A DNA stretch of 64,000 bases from an uncultured Bacilli bacterium (GTDB taxonomy: Bacteria > Bacillota_I > Bacilli_A > RF39 > UBA660): assembly GCA_947631155.1 (NCBI GenBank), contig CANRKG010000001.1, positions 38,783-102,782 of the forward strand, given 5' to 3'. Positions 36,935-46,864 of this stretch are shown piece by piece. Positions within the stretch are counted from its first letter, which is position 1, and each line of letters starts with the position of its first letter. Under the pieces are notes generated by a model. That model made no database searches. It was not told where the DNA came from and saw nothing but the letters and a program-made list of their open reading frames with translations. The translations under genes and the position numbers were made by a program.

Positions 36935-38033
36935 ATGAACGAATCAGAAATAAAAAGAAAGCTAGTTGAATTTAATTTAGAAATAGATGATTTATGGAGG
37001 TCACTTTGACTGTTCTGAAAAGGAAAAACAAATAAATCTTTTAGAGCAAGAGATGAATAAAGTTAATTTTTGGAATAATAAAGAAGAAGCAGAAGAAACT
37101 ATTAGTAGACTTAATAATCTAAAAGAGATAGTTGAACCACTTACAAAAGTAAAAGAAACCATTACTAATAATTTAGAAATAATTTCTCTATTAGAAGAAG
37201 AACCAGATGCAGAGTTATTAGAAAATATAACTAATGATACCCAAGAGCTTGAAACAAAAATTGCTAACTTACAGTTACTATTATTATTAAATGGCAAATA
37301 TGATAGTGAAAATTGTATTGTTGAGATTCATCCTGGTGCTGGGGGAACAGAATCATGTGATTGGGCCTTAATGTTATATAGGATGTATACAAGATGGTGT
37401 GAAAGGAAAAACTATAAAATAGAAATTTTAGATTATCAAGATGGCGATGAAGCCGGTTTAAAAAGTGTTTCTTTCCTTGTTAAAGGTACTAACGCCTATG
37501 GTTATTTAAAAAATGAAAAAGGAATCCATCGACTAGTGCGACTATCTCCTTTTGATTCTAATAATAGAAGACATACATCTTTTGCTTCAATTGAAGTAAC
37601 TCCAGATATCAAAAAAGACATTGATATTATGATTGATGAAAAAGATTTAAAAATAGATGTTTATCGTTCAACAGGCGCAGGAGGACAAGGGGTTAATACA
37701 ACAGATTCAGCGGTAAGAATTACACATTTACCTTCAAAAATAGTTGTAACTTGTCAAAATGAAAGAAGTCAAATCCAAAATAAAGAACATGCTCTTCAGG
37801 TTTTGAAAACAAAGTTGTTATTATTAGAAGAAGACAAACAAGAAAAAGAAATAAATACGATTAAAGGTGAACAAAAAAATATCGATTTTGGTTCACAAAT
37901 TAGAAGTTATATTCTACATCCTTATTCATTAGTTAAAGATCATAGAACAAATGTAGAAACTAGTAATGTAAATAAAGTATTAGATGGAGATATTGATTTA
38001 TTTATAGAAAGCAATTTAAAAAGGGGAATATAA
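36935..38033 (+). CDS. prfB: Peptide chain release factor 2 with programmed +1 frameshift
   Basis: RF2 reads UGA and UAA. The first frame starts at ATG 36935 and gives 24 residues ending WRSL, then in-frame TGA at 37007-37009. The site is GGAGG (36996-37000), TCA, CTT TGA C, the classical autoregulatory frameshift. After a +1 shift reading resumes at GAC 37008 and gives about 341 more residues, 365 in all. The GGQ motif is in STGAGGQGVNTTDSAVR. It is followed by yitT genes and ftsEX, as in B. subtilis. Confidence 0.96.
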
Positions 38034-38034
38034 T

Positions 38035-38916
38035 ATGCATTGGTTTAATAATGACAAATTACAATTAATAAAAGATAGAGTTGAAAATAAATATAAAGTA
38101 AAAAGATATATAAAATTTTGTATTGGATGTTTTTTAGTAGCCTTATCATTTAATTTATTTTTAGCACCTAACGATTTAGTTCCAGGAGGAGTTAGTGGTC
38201 TTTCTATTATTTTAAATCATGTATTTAATATTAATAAATCACTTGTTATTTTAATAGCATCACTCCTTTTACTTGTTCTTAGTTATATATATTTAGGCCA
38301 AGAAAAAACCCGAGGCTCAATTTTAGGAAGTCTTTTATTTCCTCTTTTTGTAGAAGCTACCTCTCATATAACGTCTTATATTAATATAGATACTTCACAA
38401 TTATTACTTTCAGCAATTTTTGGGGGATTATTATATGGTTTTGGAGCTGGAATTATTTTTAAGGCTGGATTTACTACTGGAGGAACAGATATTTTAAATC
38501 AAATAGTTTCAAAATATTTTAAAATTGGTTTAGGAAAAAGTATGTTACTATGTGATGGAACTATTGTTATTTTATCAGGAATTGTATTTGGACCCACTAA
38601 ACTTATGTATTCTATTATTATTTTATACTTAATTAGCTATATGTCAGATCGAGTTATATTAGGAATTTCTGATAGTAAAGCCTTTTATATTGTAACTGAT
38701 GAAGAATCAAAAATTAAGGATTATATTATGAAGTACTTAAATCATGGGGTAACTGTTTTTAATGCCAAAGGTGGTTATAAAAAAGAAAGAGAAACTGTCT
38801 TACTATGTGTTTTACCAACTAAAGAATATTATCGTTTAAAAGAAGGTATCAAAGAAATTGACCCTGAAGCATTCTTCGTTGTAACTGACGCATATGAAGT
38901 TTTTGGGGGTGAATAG
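38035..38916 (+). CDS. YitT/DUF2179 family membrane protein, first of a tandem pair
   Basis: A 293-residue protein with about five to six N-terminal membrane helices (residues 25-205) and a C-terminal cytosolic DUF2179 domain ending DPEAFFVVTDAYEVFG. The motif GGTDILNQIVSKYF and the block PGGVSGLSII are typical of YitT. The function is not established. It starts one base after prfB and is immediately followed by its paralogue. B. subtilis has a single such gene (yvjA) at this place. Confidence 0.88.
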   Translation: MHWFNNDKLQLIKDRVENKYKVKRYIKFCIGCFLVALSFNLFLAPNDLVPGGVSGLSIILNHVFNINKSLVILIASLLLLVLSYIYLGQEKTRGSILGSLLFPLFVEATSHITSYINIDTSQLLLSAIFGGLLYGFGAGIIFKAGFTTGGTDILNQIVSKYFKIGLGKSMLLCDGTIVILSGIVFGPTKLMYSIIILYLISYMSDRVILGISDSKAFYIVTDEESKIKDYIMKYLNHGVTVFNAKGGYKKERETVLLCVLPTKEYYRLKEGIKEIDPEAFFVVTDAYEVFGGE

Positions 38917-39786
38917 ATGGATAATTTAAGTAGTAATATTGGAAAAAAACTTAAACAAAAAGATTTATTAAAACGATATTTAATGTTAATAATAGCTTTA
39001 GCGATAGCGGCAGTGTTATTTAATCTTTTAATTGTTCCAACAAAAATAGTAACTGGTGGAGTGAATGGTATAGCACTTATTACTAATCATCTTTATAATT
39101 GGGATAATTCTTTTATAATATTAATTATTTCTGTAATTTTATTGTTACTAAGTTTTTTATTTCTAGGTGTGGAAAGAACATCAGGCAGTATTGTAGCAAC
39201 TTTTATTTATCCTTTATTTGTTAAACTCACTTCATATTTAGTAAATTATATTAATATAGATACTAGTGATTTAGTTTTAATATCTATATTTATTGGAGTT
39301 ATTGGAGGTTTTGCTAATGGAATTATGTATAAAACAGGATTTAGTAATGGTGGCTTACCGATAATTAATCAAATTCTCTATGAAAAGCTAAAGATACCAG
39401 TTAGTAAAAGTTCTTTTGTAATTAATGGAATAATTGTCTTTATTGGAGGTTTGTTTTTTGGTTGGACAATGGTAATGTATGCTCTTATTATTTTATTTAT
39501 CAACAGTTTTGTCTTAGATCGAGTCATGTTAGGAATTTCTAACAATAAGGCTTTTTATATTATTACTTCAGAGCCAGATACGGTTAGAAAATATATTATA
39601 GAACAACTTAATCATAGTGCAACCGTTTTTGATGTCAGGGGCGGTTTTTTAGAAAAAAAGAGAAAGGTTATTTTAACGGTAATCCCATCACGAGAATATT
39701 TTAAAATGTCTACGGGAATAAAAGAAATAGATCCTGATGTGTTTTTCTTAGCTTGTGATGCTTATCAAGTTCAAGGCGGAAAATAG
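38917..39786 (+). CDS. YitT/DUF2179 family membrane protein, second of a tandem pair
   Basis: A 289-residue paralogue of the preceding protein with the same layout: membrane helices to about residue 205, then a DUF2179 domain ending DPDVFFLACDAYQVQGG. Shared blocks are VTGGVNGIALITNHLYN and NNKAFYIITSEPD. It abuts the first copy with no gap, so a tandem duplication is likely. Divergence along the whole length suggests it is old. A terminator follows, separating it from ftsE. Confidence 0.88.
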   Translation: MDNLSSNIGKKLKQKDLLKRYLMLIIALAIAAVLFNLLIVPTKIVTGGVNGIALITNHLYNWDNSFIILIISVILLLLSFLFLGVERTSGSIVATFIYPLFVKLTSYLVNYINIDTSDLVLISIFIGVIGGFANGIMYKTGFSNGGLPIINQILYEKLKIPVSKSSFVINGIIVFIGGLFFGWTMVMYALIILFINSFVLDRVMLGISNNKAFYIITSEPDTVRKYIIEQLNHSATVFDVRGGFLEKKRKVILTVIPSREYFKMSTGIKEIDPDVFFLACDAYQVQGGK

Positions 39787-39810
39787 TATAAATAAAAATT
39801 GGATATAATT

Positions 39811-39841
39811 GGAGATAAATAAAATTAAATCTCCTTTTTTT
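39811..39841 (+). terminator. Terminator of the prfB-yitT-yitT unit
   Basis: GGAGAT (39811-39816) pairs with ATCTCC (39829-39834), followed by seven T. Confidence 0.88.
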
Positions 39842-39887
39842 ATGTCGAAATTTGTGTTATACTGTTAGTATTAAGGTGGTTGATAAG

Positions 39888-40586
39888 ATGGACTTAATCA
39901 GATTAAAAAATGTAAAGAAACAATATAAGAACGGTGTTACCGCAATATATGATTTAAATTTATCAATAAAAAAAGGATCATTTGTTTTTGTTATAGGAGG
40001 CTCAGGAAGTGGAAAATCAACATTGATAAAAATGCTATATCGAGAAGAAAAGCCTACTAGTGGACAAATAGTTGTCGGTGGCGTTAATGTTGCTAAATTA
40101 AGAAATAAAAAAGTTTATAAATTACGTAGAAAGTTAGGAATAGTCTTTCAAGATTATAGATTGTTACCAAAACTTACAGTTTATGAAAATGTTGCTTTTG
40201 CAATGGAAGTAATTGGTGCTACTAAAAATGAAACTAGAATAAAGACACTAAAAGCACTAGAAATGGTAGGATTAAAAAATAAAGTTCATAATTATCCAGA
40301 TCAATTATCAGGAGGAGAACAACAAAGAGTAGCCATTGCTAGAGCTATTGTAAATGATCCTAAGCTATTATTGTGTGACGAACCAACTGGAAACTTAGAT
40401 CCTGAAATGAGTATGGATATAATGAGAGTTTTAGAAGATATCAATCAGAAAAAAGGTACAACTATATTAATGGTTACTCATGATAAAGTTATTGTTAATA
40501 AAATGAAAAAGCAAGTAATTACTTTAAAAGAGGGAAGACTTGTTAATAATAAAGAGAAAGGAACCTACGATGATGAAGATATTTAG
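39888..40586 (+). CDS. ftsE: FtsE, cell-division ABC ATPase
   Basis: A 232-residue ATPase that partners FtsX to activate cell-wall hydrolases (CwlO-type in Bacilli). Walker A is GGSGSGKST, the signature LSGGEQQRVAIARA, and Walker B LLLCDEPTGNLD. A longer frame starts upstream at 39852, but AAGGTGG at 39873-39879 sets the ATG at 39888. An extended -10 (TGTTATACT, ending 39863) lies directly upstream. It overlaps ftsX by 17 bases. Confidence 0.95.
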   Translation: MDLIRLKNVKKQYKNGVTAIYDLNLSIKKGSFVFVIGGSGSGKSTLIKMLYREEKPTSGQIVVGGVNVAKLRNKKVYKLRRKLGIVFQDYRLLPKLTVYENVAFAMEVIGATKNETRIKTLKALEMVGLKNKVHNYPDQLSGGEQQRVAIARAIVNDPKLLLCDEPTGNLDPEMSMDIMRVLEDINQKKGTTILMVTHDKVIVNKMKKQVITLKEGRLVNNKEKGTYDDEDI

Positions 40587-41472
40587 AATGTTAAGTAGAA
40601 GTATCCGTGATGCTTTTAAAAGTGTATTTAGAAATTTTAGTTTATCATTAGCATCTATTTCATGTATTACAATAACTCTAATTATAGTTGTAGTTTCCAT
40701 TATAGCATCTTTGAATGTTGAGAACTTTACCAAAGAAATAGAAGGAGATTTAACAATTGTCGTTTTCTTAGATACAGATGCAACAAATGAAGATGTAGAA
40801 GATATAACGCAAAAAATAAAAAAACTAGATAATGTCGATTCTTATAAATTTCAAGGTAAAGAAGAAGTAAAAAAAGAAATGGCTAAAGAATCTGAAATAT
40901 TTGATTCTGTAATGTCAACTTGGACGGCAGATGATAATCCATTAAAAGATACTTTTCAAATTAAAGTTAAAGACATTAACCAAATTGGTAATACAGCAAA
41001 AACATTAAAGAAAATGCCTAAAGTTTCTATTGTTAGATATGGTGAAGGAATGGTTGAAAAATTAGTTAATGCCTTCTCTTCTATAGAAAAAGTAGCTTAT
41101 GGAGTAGTTATTGCTTTGATTATAGTAACAGTATTTTTAATTATTAATACTATCAAATTGACTATATTTTCAAGAAAAAGAGAAATTAGTATTATGCGTC
41201 TAGTAGGTGCTAGTAACTTTTCTATTAAGACACCATTTATAATTGAAGGAATGATTTTAGGTTTAATAGGATCTATTATACCAGTCTTATTAGCAACCTT
41301 TGGATATTTAGCTTTCTATAATCATTTTGATGGATATTTATTCACAAGATTAATCGAATTAATAAAGCCAGAACCATTTATTTATACAACGTCTCTAGCC
41401 ATCATCATAATTGGTATTATAGTAGGAATGATTGGTAGTGCTAGTGCAGTTAGAAAATATTTAAAAATATAA
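40570..41472 (+). CDS. ftsX: FtsX, cell-division permease
   Basis: A 300-residue membrane protein with four helices: one at the N-terminus (about 24-46), a large extracellular loop (about 47-170) and three at the C-terminus. RNFSLSLASISCITITLI and KREISIMRLVGASNFSIKTP are FtsX blocks. With FtsE it transmits ATP hydrolysis to peptidoglycan hydrolases outside; the M23 protein at 15577 is one possible client. Two adjacent ATGs (40570, 40573) fit the AAAGGA site; the first is chosen. Confidence 0.93.
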   Translation: MMKIFRMLSRSIRDAFKSVFRNFSLSLASISCITITLIIVVVSIIASLNVENFTKEIEGDLTIVVFLDTDATNEDVEDITQKIKKLDNVDSYKFQGKEEVKKEMAKESEIFDSVMSTWTADDNPLKDTFQIKVKDINQIGNTAKTLKKMPKVSIVRYGEGMVEKLVNAFSSIEKVAYGVVIALIIVTVFLIINTIKLTIFSRKREISIMRLVGASNFSIKTPFIIEGMILGLIGSIIPVLLATFGYLAFYNHFDGYLFTRLIELIKPEPFIYTTSLAIIIIGIIVGMIGSASAVRKYLKI

Positions 41473-41491
41473 TATCATAGTATAAAAACAC

Positions 41492-41520
41492 CCTCCTAGT
41501 AAATAATATGACTGGGAGGA
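41492..41520 (+). promoter_or_regulatory. Hairpin covering the next gene's ribosome site
   Basis: CCTCCTAGT (41492-41500) pairs with ACTGGGAGG (41511-41519) with one T-G pair; the Shine-Dalgarno GGGAGG is entirely inside the stem. It follows ftsX and could also act as its terminator, although only a weak T tract follows. Confidence 0.5.
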
Positions 41521-41526
41521 TTTAAT

Positions 41527-41964
41527 ATGGAAGAAAAATTTGAATTAATAGAACAAATACATCATGATGCTGCTATGGGAAGCTATACAATTGAAAAATT
41601 ATTAGAAGATTTAAAAGAAAAAGATAATAAAATAAAAGGATATTTAGAAGATATATTAAAACAATATCAACAGTACCAAGAAGAAACAGAAAAAATTTTA
41701 GAACAGAATAACAAAGAAATTAGTAACCCTAGTTTAATGTCTAAGATGGGTTCAGCTATGGGAATTAATAAAGAAGTAAAAGAAGATAATAGTGATTCTG
41801 CAATTGCAGATATGATGATTAAAGGCGTTTCCACAGGATCTGTGGAAATAGAAAAAAAACTAAGTCAATACGAAAAAGCTTTGGATAAGGAACATAAAAA
41901 AATAGCTAAAGAATATTTAAAATTTCAAGAAAAGGCAATTAATCATTTAAAAGAATATTTATAA
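41527..41964 (+). CDS. Helical protein, possible ferritin-like four-helix bundle
   Basis: A 145-residue, highly charged, wholly helical protein with no signal or membrane segment. Helices separated near residues 65-95 by SNPSLMSKMGSAMG resemble DUF2383-like bundles, but I see no clear di-iron motif, so the family is uncertain. It stands alone between ftsX and a strong terminator. Its ribosome site is buried in a 9-bp hairpin. Confidence 0.6.
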   Translation: MEEKFELIEQIHHDAAMGSYTIEKLLEDLKEKDNKIKGYLEDILKQYQQYQEETEKILEQNNKEISNPSLMSKMGSAMGINKEVKEDNSDSAIADMMIKGVSTGSVEIEKKLSQYEKALDKEHKKIAKEYLKFQEKAINHLKEYL

Positions 41965-41998
41965 ACTAAGAAAATAATAAGTCTTAGTTTTTTTTTAT
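41964..41998 (+). terminator. Terminator after the helical protein
   Basis: AACTAAGA (41964-41971) pairs with TCTTAGTT (41982-41989), followed by a long T run. Confidence 0.88.
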
Positions 41999-42069
41999 TA
42001 TTGAAAAGATAAAAATATTAAGCCTTGCTAAAAAGTAATTTTTTTTATAGAATATAAATGGTGGTATAT

Positions 42070-43380
42070 ATGAAACTTGAAGAACATTTTGATTTTGAAA
42101 ATAATGATACTATTGTAGTAGGCTGTTCAACTGGACCAGATTCAATGGCGTTATTAGATATGCTGCTAAAGTTAAGAGAAAAATATGAATTACAATTAAT
42201 TTGTGCACATGTTAATCATAATATTAGAAAGCAAAGCGAAATAGAGGAAGCTTTTATAAAAGATTATTGTAATAAGCATAATATTATGTTAGAAAAAATG
42301 AAAATAGAAAAATATGGAGACGATAATTTTCATAATGAAGCAAGAAATATTAGATATCATTTTTTTGAGGATGTGGTTGCAAAATATAAGGCCAATTACT
42401 TAATGACGGCTCATCATGGAGATGATCTTATAGAAACAATTTTAATGAGAATAGTTAGAGGATCTAATTTACAGGGTTATAGTGGCTTTCATGAAATTGT
42501 TGATATGGGAACATATAAGATTGTAAGACCGTTAATCTATTATACAAAAGACGAATTAGAAGAATATAATCGAATTAACAATGTACCATATTTCATAGAT
42601 GATTCTAATGCAAAAATGAAATACACAAGAAATAGATATCGTAAAAATATTTTACCATTTTTAAAAGATGAAGAAGAAAATGTTCATTTGAAATTTTTAA
42701 AGTTTAGTAATAATTTAGAGCAAGCTTCTAAATATATAGAAAAAGAGCGAGACAATGCTTTGAATAAAGTTTTAGATGGAAATCAAATATCAATCGATAA
42801 ATTTCTTCAATTAGATAAGTATATTCAAAAAGAAATACTATATTATATATTAGAAGACTTTTATCAAGATGATTTGATGTTAGTTAATGATAAGCATATT
42901 GAGTTATTATTTTATTTAATCAATAGTAAACGAGCAAATATGGAGGTTAATTTACCTAATGAAATTATAGCTGTTAAAAGTTATGATAAATTCTATTTGA
43001 AAAGAGAAACTGAAGAAATTACAGAATATGAAATTGAATTTAATACATATGCTACTTTACCTAATAAACATTATATAGAAAAGATTGATGGTACTGATGA
43101 TTGTTCTAATAATATTTGTAGATTGTCTAGTGAAGATATTTGTTTACCAATCATAATTAGAACAAGAAAACTAGGTGATAAAATGTTTGTTAAAGGTCTT
43201 AATGGTAAGAAAAAAGTAAAAGATATTTTCATCGAAAATAAGATTAGTTTAGACAAAAGAGATACATGGCCAATTGTTGTAGATTCATTAGGAAATATTT
43301 TATGGATACCAGGTTTAAAAAAATCTAAATTTGATAAGCAAAAAAATGAAAAGTGTGATATAATAATGAAATACTGTTAG
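42070..43380 (+). CDS. tilS: tRNA(Ile)-lysidine synthetase TilS
   Basis: A 436-residue N-type ATP pyrophosphatase that converts C34 of tRNA-Ile(CAU) to lysidine. The PP-loop reads STGPDSM near residue 21 where SGG[IVP]DS is usual. The block HVNHNIR and the motif AHHGDDLIETILMRIVRG are typical, and the C-terminal domain contains RTRKLGDKMFVKGLNGKKK. The ATG at 42058 is in frame, but GGTGG at 42060-42064 fits the ATG at 42070. It precedes ftsH as in B. subtilis; hprT, normally between them, is absent. Confidence 0.93.
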   Translation: MKLEEHFDFENNDTIVVGCSTGPDSMALLDMLLKLREKYELQLICAHVNHNIRKQSEIEEAFIKDYCNKHNIMLEKMKIEKYGDDNFHNEARNIRYHFFEDVVAKYKANYLMTAHHGDDLIETILMRIVRGSNLQGYSGFHEIVDMGTYKIVRPLIYYTKDELEEYNRINNVPYFIDDSNAKMKYTRNRYRKNILPFLKDEEENVHLKFLKFSNNLEQASKYIEKERDNALNKVLDGNQISIDKFLQLDKYIQKEILYYILEDFYQDDLMLVNDKHIELLFYLINSKRANMEVNLPNEIIAVKSYDKFYLKRETEEITEYEIEFNTYATLPNKHYIEKIDGTDDCSNNICRLSSEDICLPIIIRTRKLGDKMFVKGLNGKKKVKDIFIENKISLDKRDTWPIVVDSLGNILWIPGLKKSKFDKQKNEKCDIIMKYC

Positions 43381-43393
43381 AGGAGGCAAAAAA

Positions 43394-45376
43394 ATGAATA
43401 AAAATATTATAAATCAGAAAAATGTTAAAAAGGGATTATTACCATATCTTTTTATGTTTTTAATTATTATAGGTGTATTTTATGTATTCAATGTTATGAA
43501 TACGGATGTTAAAAATTTAACTTATAATGAGTTTATTGGTGAATTAAATGAAGGAAATATAAAGAACGTTACTATTACAACTAGGGATAGTGCTAAAACA
43601 TATGAAGTTACTGGTACATTAAGAAATGCTAAAAAGAATCAAACTTTCTTTGCAAGATTACCAATGAGTGAAGCAGTAATTGAAAAGATTGTAGACGGAT
43701 CTGAAAAACAAAACTTTAAATTAGAAACAAAAGCAGATCCTGATAGTTCGACTTTTTTAGTTATTCTTATTAATGTTTTACCATTCGTATTATTAGTTGC
43801 GTTTGCGTTCTTCTTTTTCAATCGTCAGTTAGCAGGTAATAAAAGTTCTATGGACTTTGGTAAAAGTAAAGCTCGTTTAAGTAGCGATAATAACAAAGTT
43901 ACATTTGAAGATGTGGCTGGCTTAAAAGAAGAAAAAGAAGAAGTAGCAGAATTAATTGACTTTTTGAAAAATCCTAAAAAATTCCAAAAATTAGGAGCTA
44001 GAATACCAAAAGGAGTCTTATTATTTGGTCCTCCAGGAACTGGAAAAACATTACTTGCTAGAGCTGTTGCTGGAGAAGCCAATGTTCCATTTTATTTTAT
44101 AAGTGGTTCAGATTTTGTTGAATTATTTGTTGGTGTTGGAGCAAGTCGTGTTAGAGATATGTTTCAACAAGCTAAAAGAAATGCCCCATGTCTAATTTTT
44201 ATTGATGAAATTGATGCTGTTGGACGACAAAGAGGAACAGGTTTAGGTGGAGGACATGATGAAAGAGAACAAACCTTAAACCAATTACTTACAGAAATGG
44301 ATGGTTTTGGTGAAAATGAAGGTATTATCATTATTGCCGCTACTAATAGACCAGATGTTTTAGATCCTGCACTTTTACGTCCAGGTAGATTTGATCGCCA
44401 AGTAACAGTTAATTTACCAGATGTTAAAGGTAGAGAAGAAATTTTAGGTGTACATTCAAAAAATAAAAAATTGGCAGAAGGAATAACCTTAAAAAATTTA
44501 GCTAAAAGAACACCAGGTTTTAGTGGCGCTGATTTAGAAAACTTATTAAATGAAGCAGCACTTTTAGCTGTTAGAAGAAATAAAGAAGTAATCACTATGA
44601 GTGAAATAGATGAAGCTACAGATAGAGTATTAATGGGTCCAGCTAAAACTTCACGTAAATATAGTGAAAACGATAGAAAATTAGTAGCATATCATGAAGC
44701 AGGTCATGCAGTTATTGGATTAAAATTAAGTAATGCTAGCGACGTTCAAAAAGTAACGATTATTCCACGTGGTACAGCAGGTGGATATAATATGATGGTT
44801 CCAAGTGAAGAAAAATTATGTTCAACAAAAACAGATTTGTTAGAGCAGATCACAGGTCTACTTGGAGGTCGTACAGCTGAAGAAATAACCTTTGGAGAAA
44901 TCACTACAGGAGCTCATAACGATTTTGAAAAAGCAACAAAAATAGCTCGTGCTATGGTTACAGAATATGGTATGAGTGACTTAGGTCCATTACAATTTGA
45001 ACAACAAGAAGGAAGTGTTTTCTTAGGTAGAGATTATAATAAAACTCAACATTTTTCAAATGAAGTAGCTAATGAAATTGATATGGAAATGAGAAAGATT
45101 ATTAATAACTGTCATAAGAAAGCCAAAGAAATTATCAATAAACACAAAGATTTACTAAAATTAATTGCAGAGACTTTATTAGAATATGAAACTTTAACAA
45201 AAGAGCAAATTGATTATTTAGTAGAAAATGGTAAAATGCCATCTGAAGATGAAGAAACAAGTTTAGAAAAAATGTCTTTAACTAAATTAAGAGAGATAGC
45301 TAAAGAAAAGAAAATAAAAAATTATTCAAAAATGAATAAGGCAGAGTTATTAAAAGAACTAGATAATCTAAAATAA
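43394..45376 (+). CDS. ftsH: FtsH ATP-dependent zinc protease with Rho_N-like C-terminus
   Basis: A 660-residue membrane AAA+ protease that degrades misfolded and regulatory membrane proteins. Two membrane helices (about 14-32 and 117-137) flank an extracellular domain. Walker A is GPPGTGKT, the SRH block [20 protein letters not shown], and the zinc site HEAGH ([10 protein letters not shown]). After the protease domain, the last 32 residues ([20 protein letters not shown], then NKAELLKEL) look like a Rho_N/SAP-type helix-extended-loop-helix, not part of standard FtsH. The terminator overlaps the last codons. Confidence 0.95.
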   Translation: MNKNIINQKNVKKGLLPYLFMFLIIIGVFYVFNVMNTDVKNLTYNEFIGELNEGNIKNVTITTRDSAKTYEVTGTLRNAKKNQTFFARLPMSEAVIEKIVDGSEKQNFKLETKADPDSSTFLVILINVLPFVLLVAFAFFFFNRQLAGNKSSMDFGKSKARLSSDNNKVTFEDVAGLKEEKEEVAELIDFLKNPKKFQKLGARIPKGVLLFGPPGTGKTLLARAVAGEANVPFYFISGSDFVELFVGVGASRVRDMFQQAKRNAPCLIFIDEIDAVGRQRGTGLGGGHDEREQTLNQLLTEMDGFGENEGIIIIAATNRPDVLDPALLRPGRFDRQVTVNLPDVKGREEILGVHSKNKKLAEGITLKNLAKRTPGFSGADLENLLNEAALLAVRRNKEVITMSEIDEATDRVLMGPAKTSRKYSENDRKLVAYHEAGHAVIGLKLSNASDVQKVTIIPRGTAGGYNMMVPSEEKLCSTKTDLLEQITGLLGGRTAEEITFGEITTGAHNDFEKATKIARAMVTEYGMSDLGPLQFEQQEGSVFLGRDYNKTQHFSNEVANEIDMEMRKIINNCHKKAKEIINKHKDLLKLIAETLLEYETLTKEQIDYLVENGKMPSEDEETSLEKMSLTKLREIAKEKKIKNYSKMNKAELLKELDNLK

Positions 45377-45388
45377 TCTAGTTTTTTC
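45357..45388 (+). terminator. Terminator of ftsH
   Basis: AACTAGAT (45357-45364) pairs with ATCTAGTT (45376-45383), followed by T residues. Confidence 0.82.
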
Positions 45389-45416
45389 TTGATATAATAA
45401 AAAGAATTGTTATAAT
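45389..45416 (+). promoter_or_regulatory. Promoter of mscL
   Basis: TTGATA (45389-45394), a 16-base spacer with extended TGt, and TATAAT (45411-45416), directly after the ftsH terminator. Confidence 0.7.
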
Positions 45417-45437
45417 ATCAGTAGAAGGAGAGGTAGT

Positions 45438-45860
45438 ATGGAAAAAAATTTCAAAAAAGTAAAACAAAATGCCGAAGATTTTAAAAAATTTATTTCTAGA
45501 GGAAATGTTGTAGATATGGCAGTAGGTGTTATCGTTGGAGGTGCTTTTGGGAAAATAGTTACTAGTTTAGTAAATGATATGATAATGCCATTAATTGGAG
45601 TAGTTCTAGGAGGATTAGACTTTAGTAAATTAAATATTGTTATTGGAAATGCTAAAATTCAATATGGAACCTTTATACAAACTATAATTGATTTCTTAAT
45701 TATATCTTTTTGTATTTTCATGATGATAAAGTTATTTGAAAAATTTAAGAAAAAAGAAGAAGTCAAAGAAGAATCTGAAGAAGAAAAACAAGTTAGTGAT
45801 GAAGTTAAATTGTTAGAAGAAATTAGGGACTTATTAAAGAAAAATAAGCAAAAAAAATAG
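45438..45860 (+). CDS. mscL: Large-conductance mechanosensitive channel MscL
   Basis: A 140-residue pentameric channel. The N-terminal amphipathic helix precedes [20 protein letters not shown], the pore-lining first helix. The second helix (about 78-98) reads [20 protein letters not shown], and the tail is charged and helical. It complements the MscS protein at 6083 for osmotic downshock. It has its own promoter and ends 14 bases before dusB. Confidence 0.96.
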   Translation: MEKNFKKVKQNAEDFKKFISRGNVVDMAVGVIVGGAFGKIVTSLVNDMIMPLIGVVLGGLDFSKLNIVIGNAKIQYGTFIQTIIDFLIISFCIFMMIKLFEKFKKKEEVKEESEEEKQVSDEVKLLEEIRDLLKKNKQKK

Positions 45861-45874
45861 GTATGTGATAAATT

Positions 45875-46864
45875 ATGGAATGGAAGATTGGAAATGTCAA
45901 AATAAAAAATCAAGTTGTTTTGGCTCCTATGGCTGGCATTTCAAATTCAGCATATAGACGAATTGCTAAGGAAATGGGTTGTGGTCTTATTTATGCTGAA
46001 ATGGTTAGTGATAAAGCTATTATGTATGAAAATGAAAAAACACTTAATATGCTTTATATGAAAGAAGAGGAAAGACCAATTTCTCAACAAATCTTTGGAT
46101 CAGATGTTGATAGCTTTGTAATCGCGGCTAAATATATTTATAAACATATGAAACCAGATATTATTGATATTAATATGGGCTGCCCTGTACCAAAAGTTGC
46201 GCTTAGAGCCCAAGCTGGTTCAGCCTTGCTTAAAGATCCAAAAAAAATATATAATATAGTAAAAGCAGTAGTAGATACAGTTCCAATTCCAGTTACAGTA
46301 AAGATAAGGAGTGGTTGGGATCAAAATCATATTAATGCTGTGGAAGTAGCCAAAGTAATTGAAAAAGCAGGAGCAAGTGCCATTTGTATACATCCTAGAA
46401 CAAGAAGTCAAGGATATAGTGGTAAAGCCGATTGGAGTATTATTAAAGCCGTAAAAGATGTAGTCACTATACCAGTTATTGGAAATGGGGATATTAAATC
46501 AGCTACAGATGCTAAACAAATGTTAGATGAAACTGGCTGTGATGCGATTATGATAGGCAGAGGAGTTTTGGGAAACCCATGGCTTTTAAAAGAGACAATT
46601 GCTTTCTTAGATGATAATAAAATTATTGAAAAACCAACCCCAAGCGATAAAATAGATATGTGTTTAAAACATATAAAATATTTACAAGAAATAAAATCTG
46701 ATAAAATTGTTAAATTAGAAATAAGAAGTCATATTAGTTGGTATTTTAAGGGATTACCAAAAGCAAATGAAATCAAAAATAAAGTGTATCAATGTTTGTC
46801 TATTCATGATATAATTCAGGTATTAAGTGATTATAAGGAGGAATTAAATTATGGCAAGGAGTAA
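45875..46864 (+). CDS. dusB: tRNA-dihydrouridine synthase (DusB type)
   Basis: A 329-residue FMN-dependent enzyme that reduces uridine in tRNA. PMAGISNSAYRRIAKEMG is at the start of the TIM barrel. The catalytic Cys is in INMGCPVPKV near residue 95, and FMN-binding blocks are VKIRSGWD, IHPRTRSQGYSGKADW and IGNGDI. It lies upstream of lysS, as yacF does in B. subtilis, and overlaps the RDD gene by 14 bases. Confidence 0.93.
   Translation: MEWKIGNVKIKNQVVLAPMAGISNSAYRRIAKEMGCGLIYAEMVSDKAIMYENEKTLNMLYMKEEERPISQQIFGSDVDSFVIAAKYIYKHMKPDIIDINMGCPVPKVALRAQAGSALLKDPKKIYNIVKAVVDTVPIPVTVKIRSGWDQNHINAVEVAKVIEKAGASAICIHPRTRSQGYSGKADWSIIKAVKDVVTIPVIGNGDIKSATDAKQMLDETGCDAIMIGRGVLGNPWLLKETIAFLDDNKIIEKPTPSDKIDMCLKHIKYLQEIKSDKIVKLEIRSHISWYFKGLPKANEIKNKVYQCLSIHDIIQVLSDYKEELNYGKE

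Noticed and set aside
37007-37009. In-frame TGA in prfB as a disabling mutation
   Set aside because: The GGAGG, CTT TGA C context is the standard RF2 +1 frameshift site, and the downstream frame is intact.
44164-44595. Long opposite-strand open frames, for example inside ftsH and clpC
   Set aside because: They are shadows of strongly conserved genes on the other strand, with no ribosome site or recognisable product.
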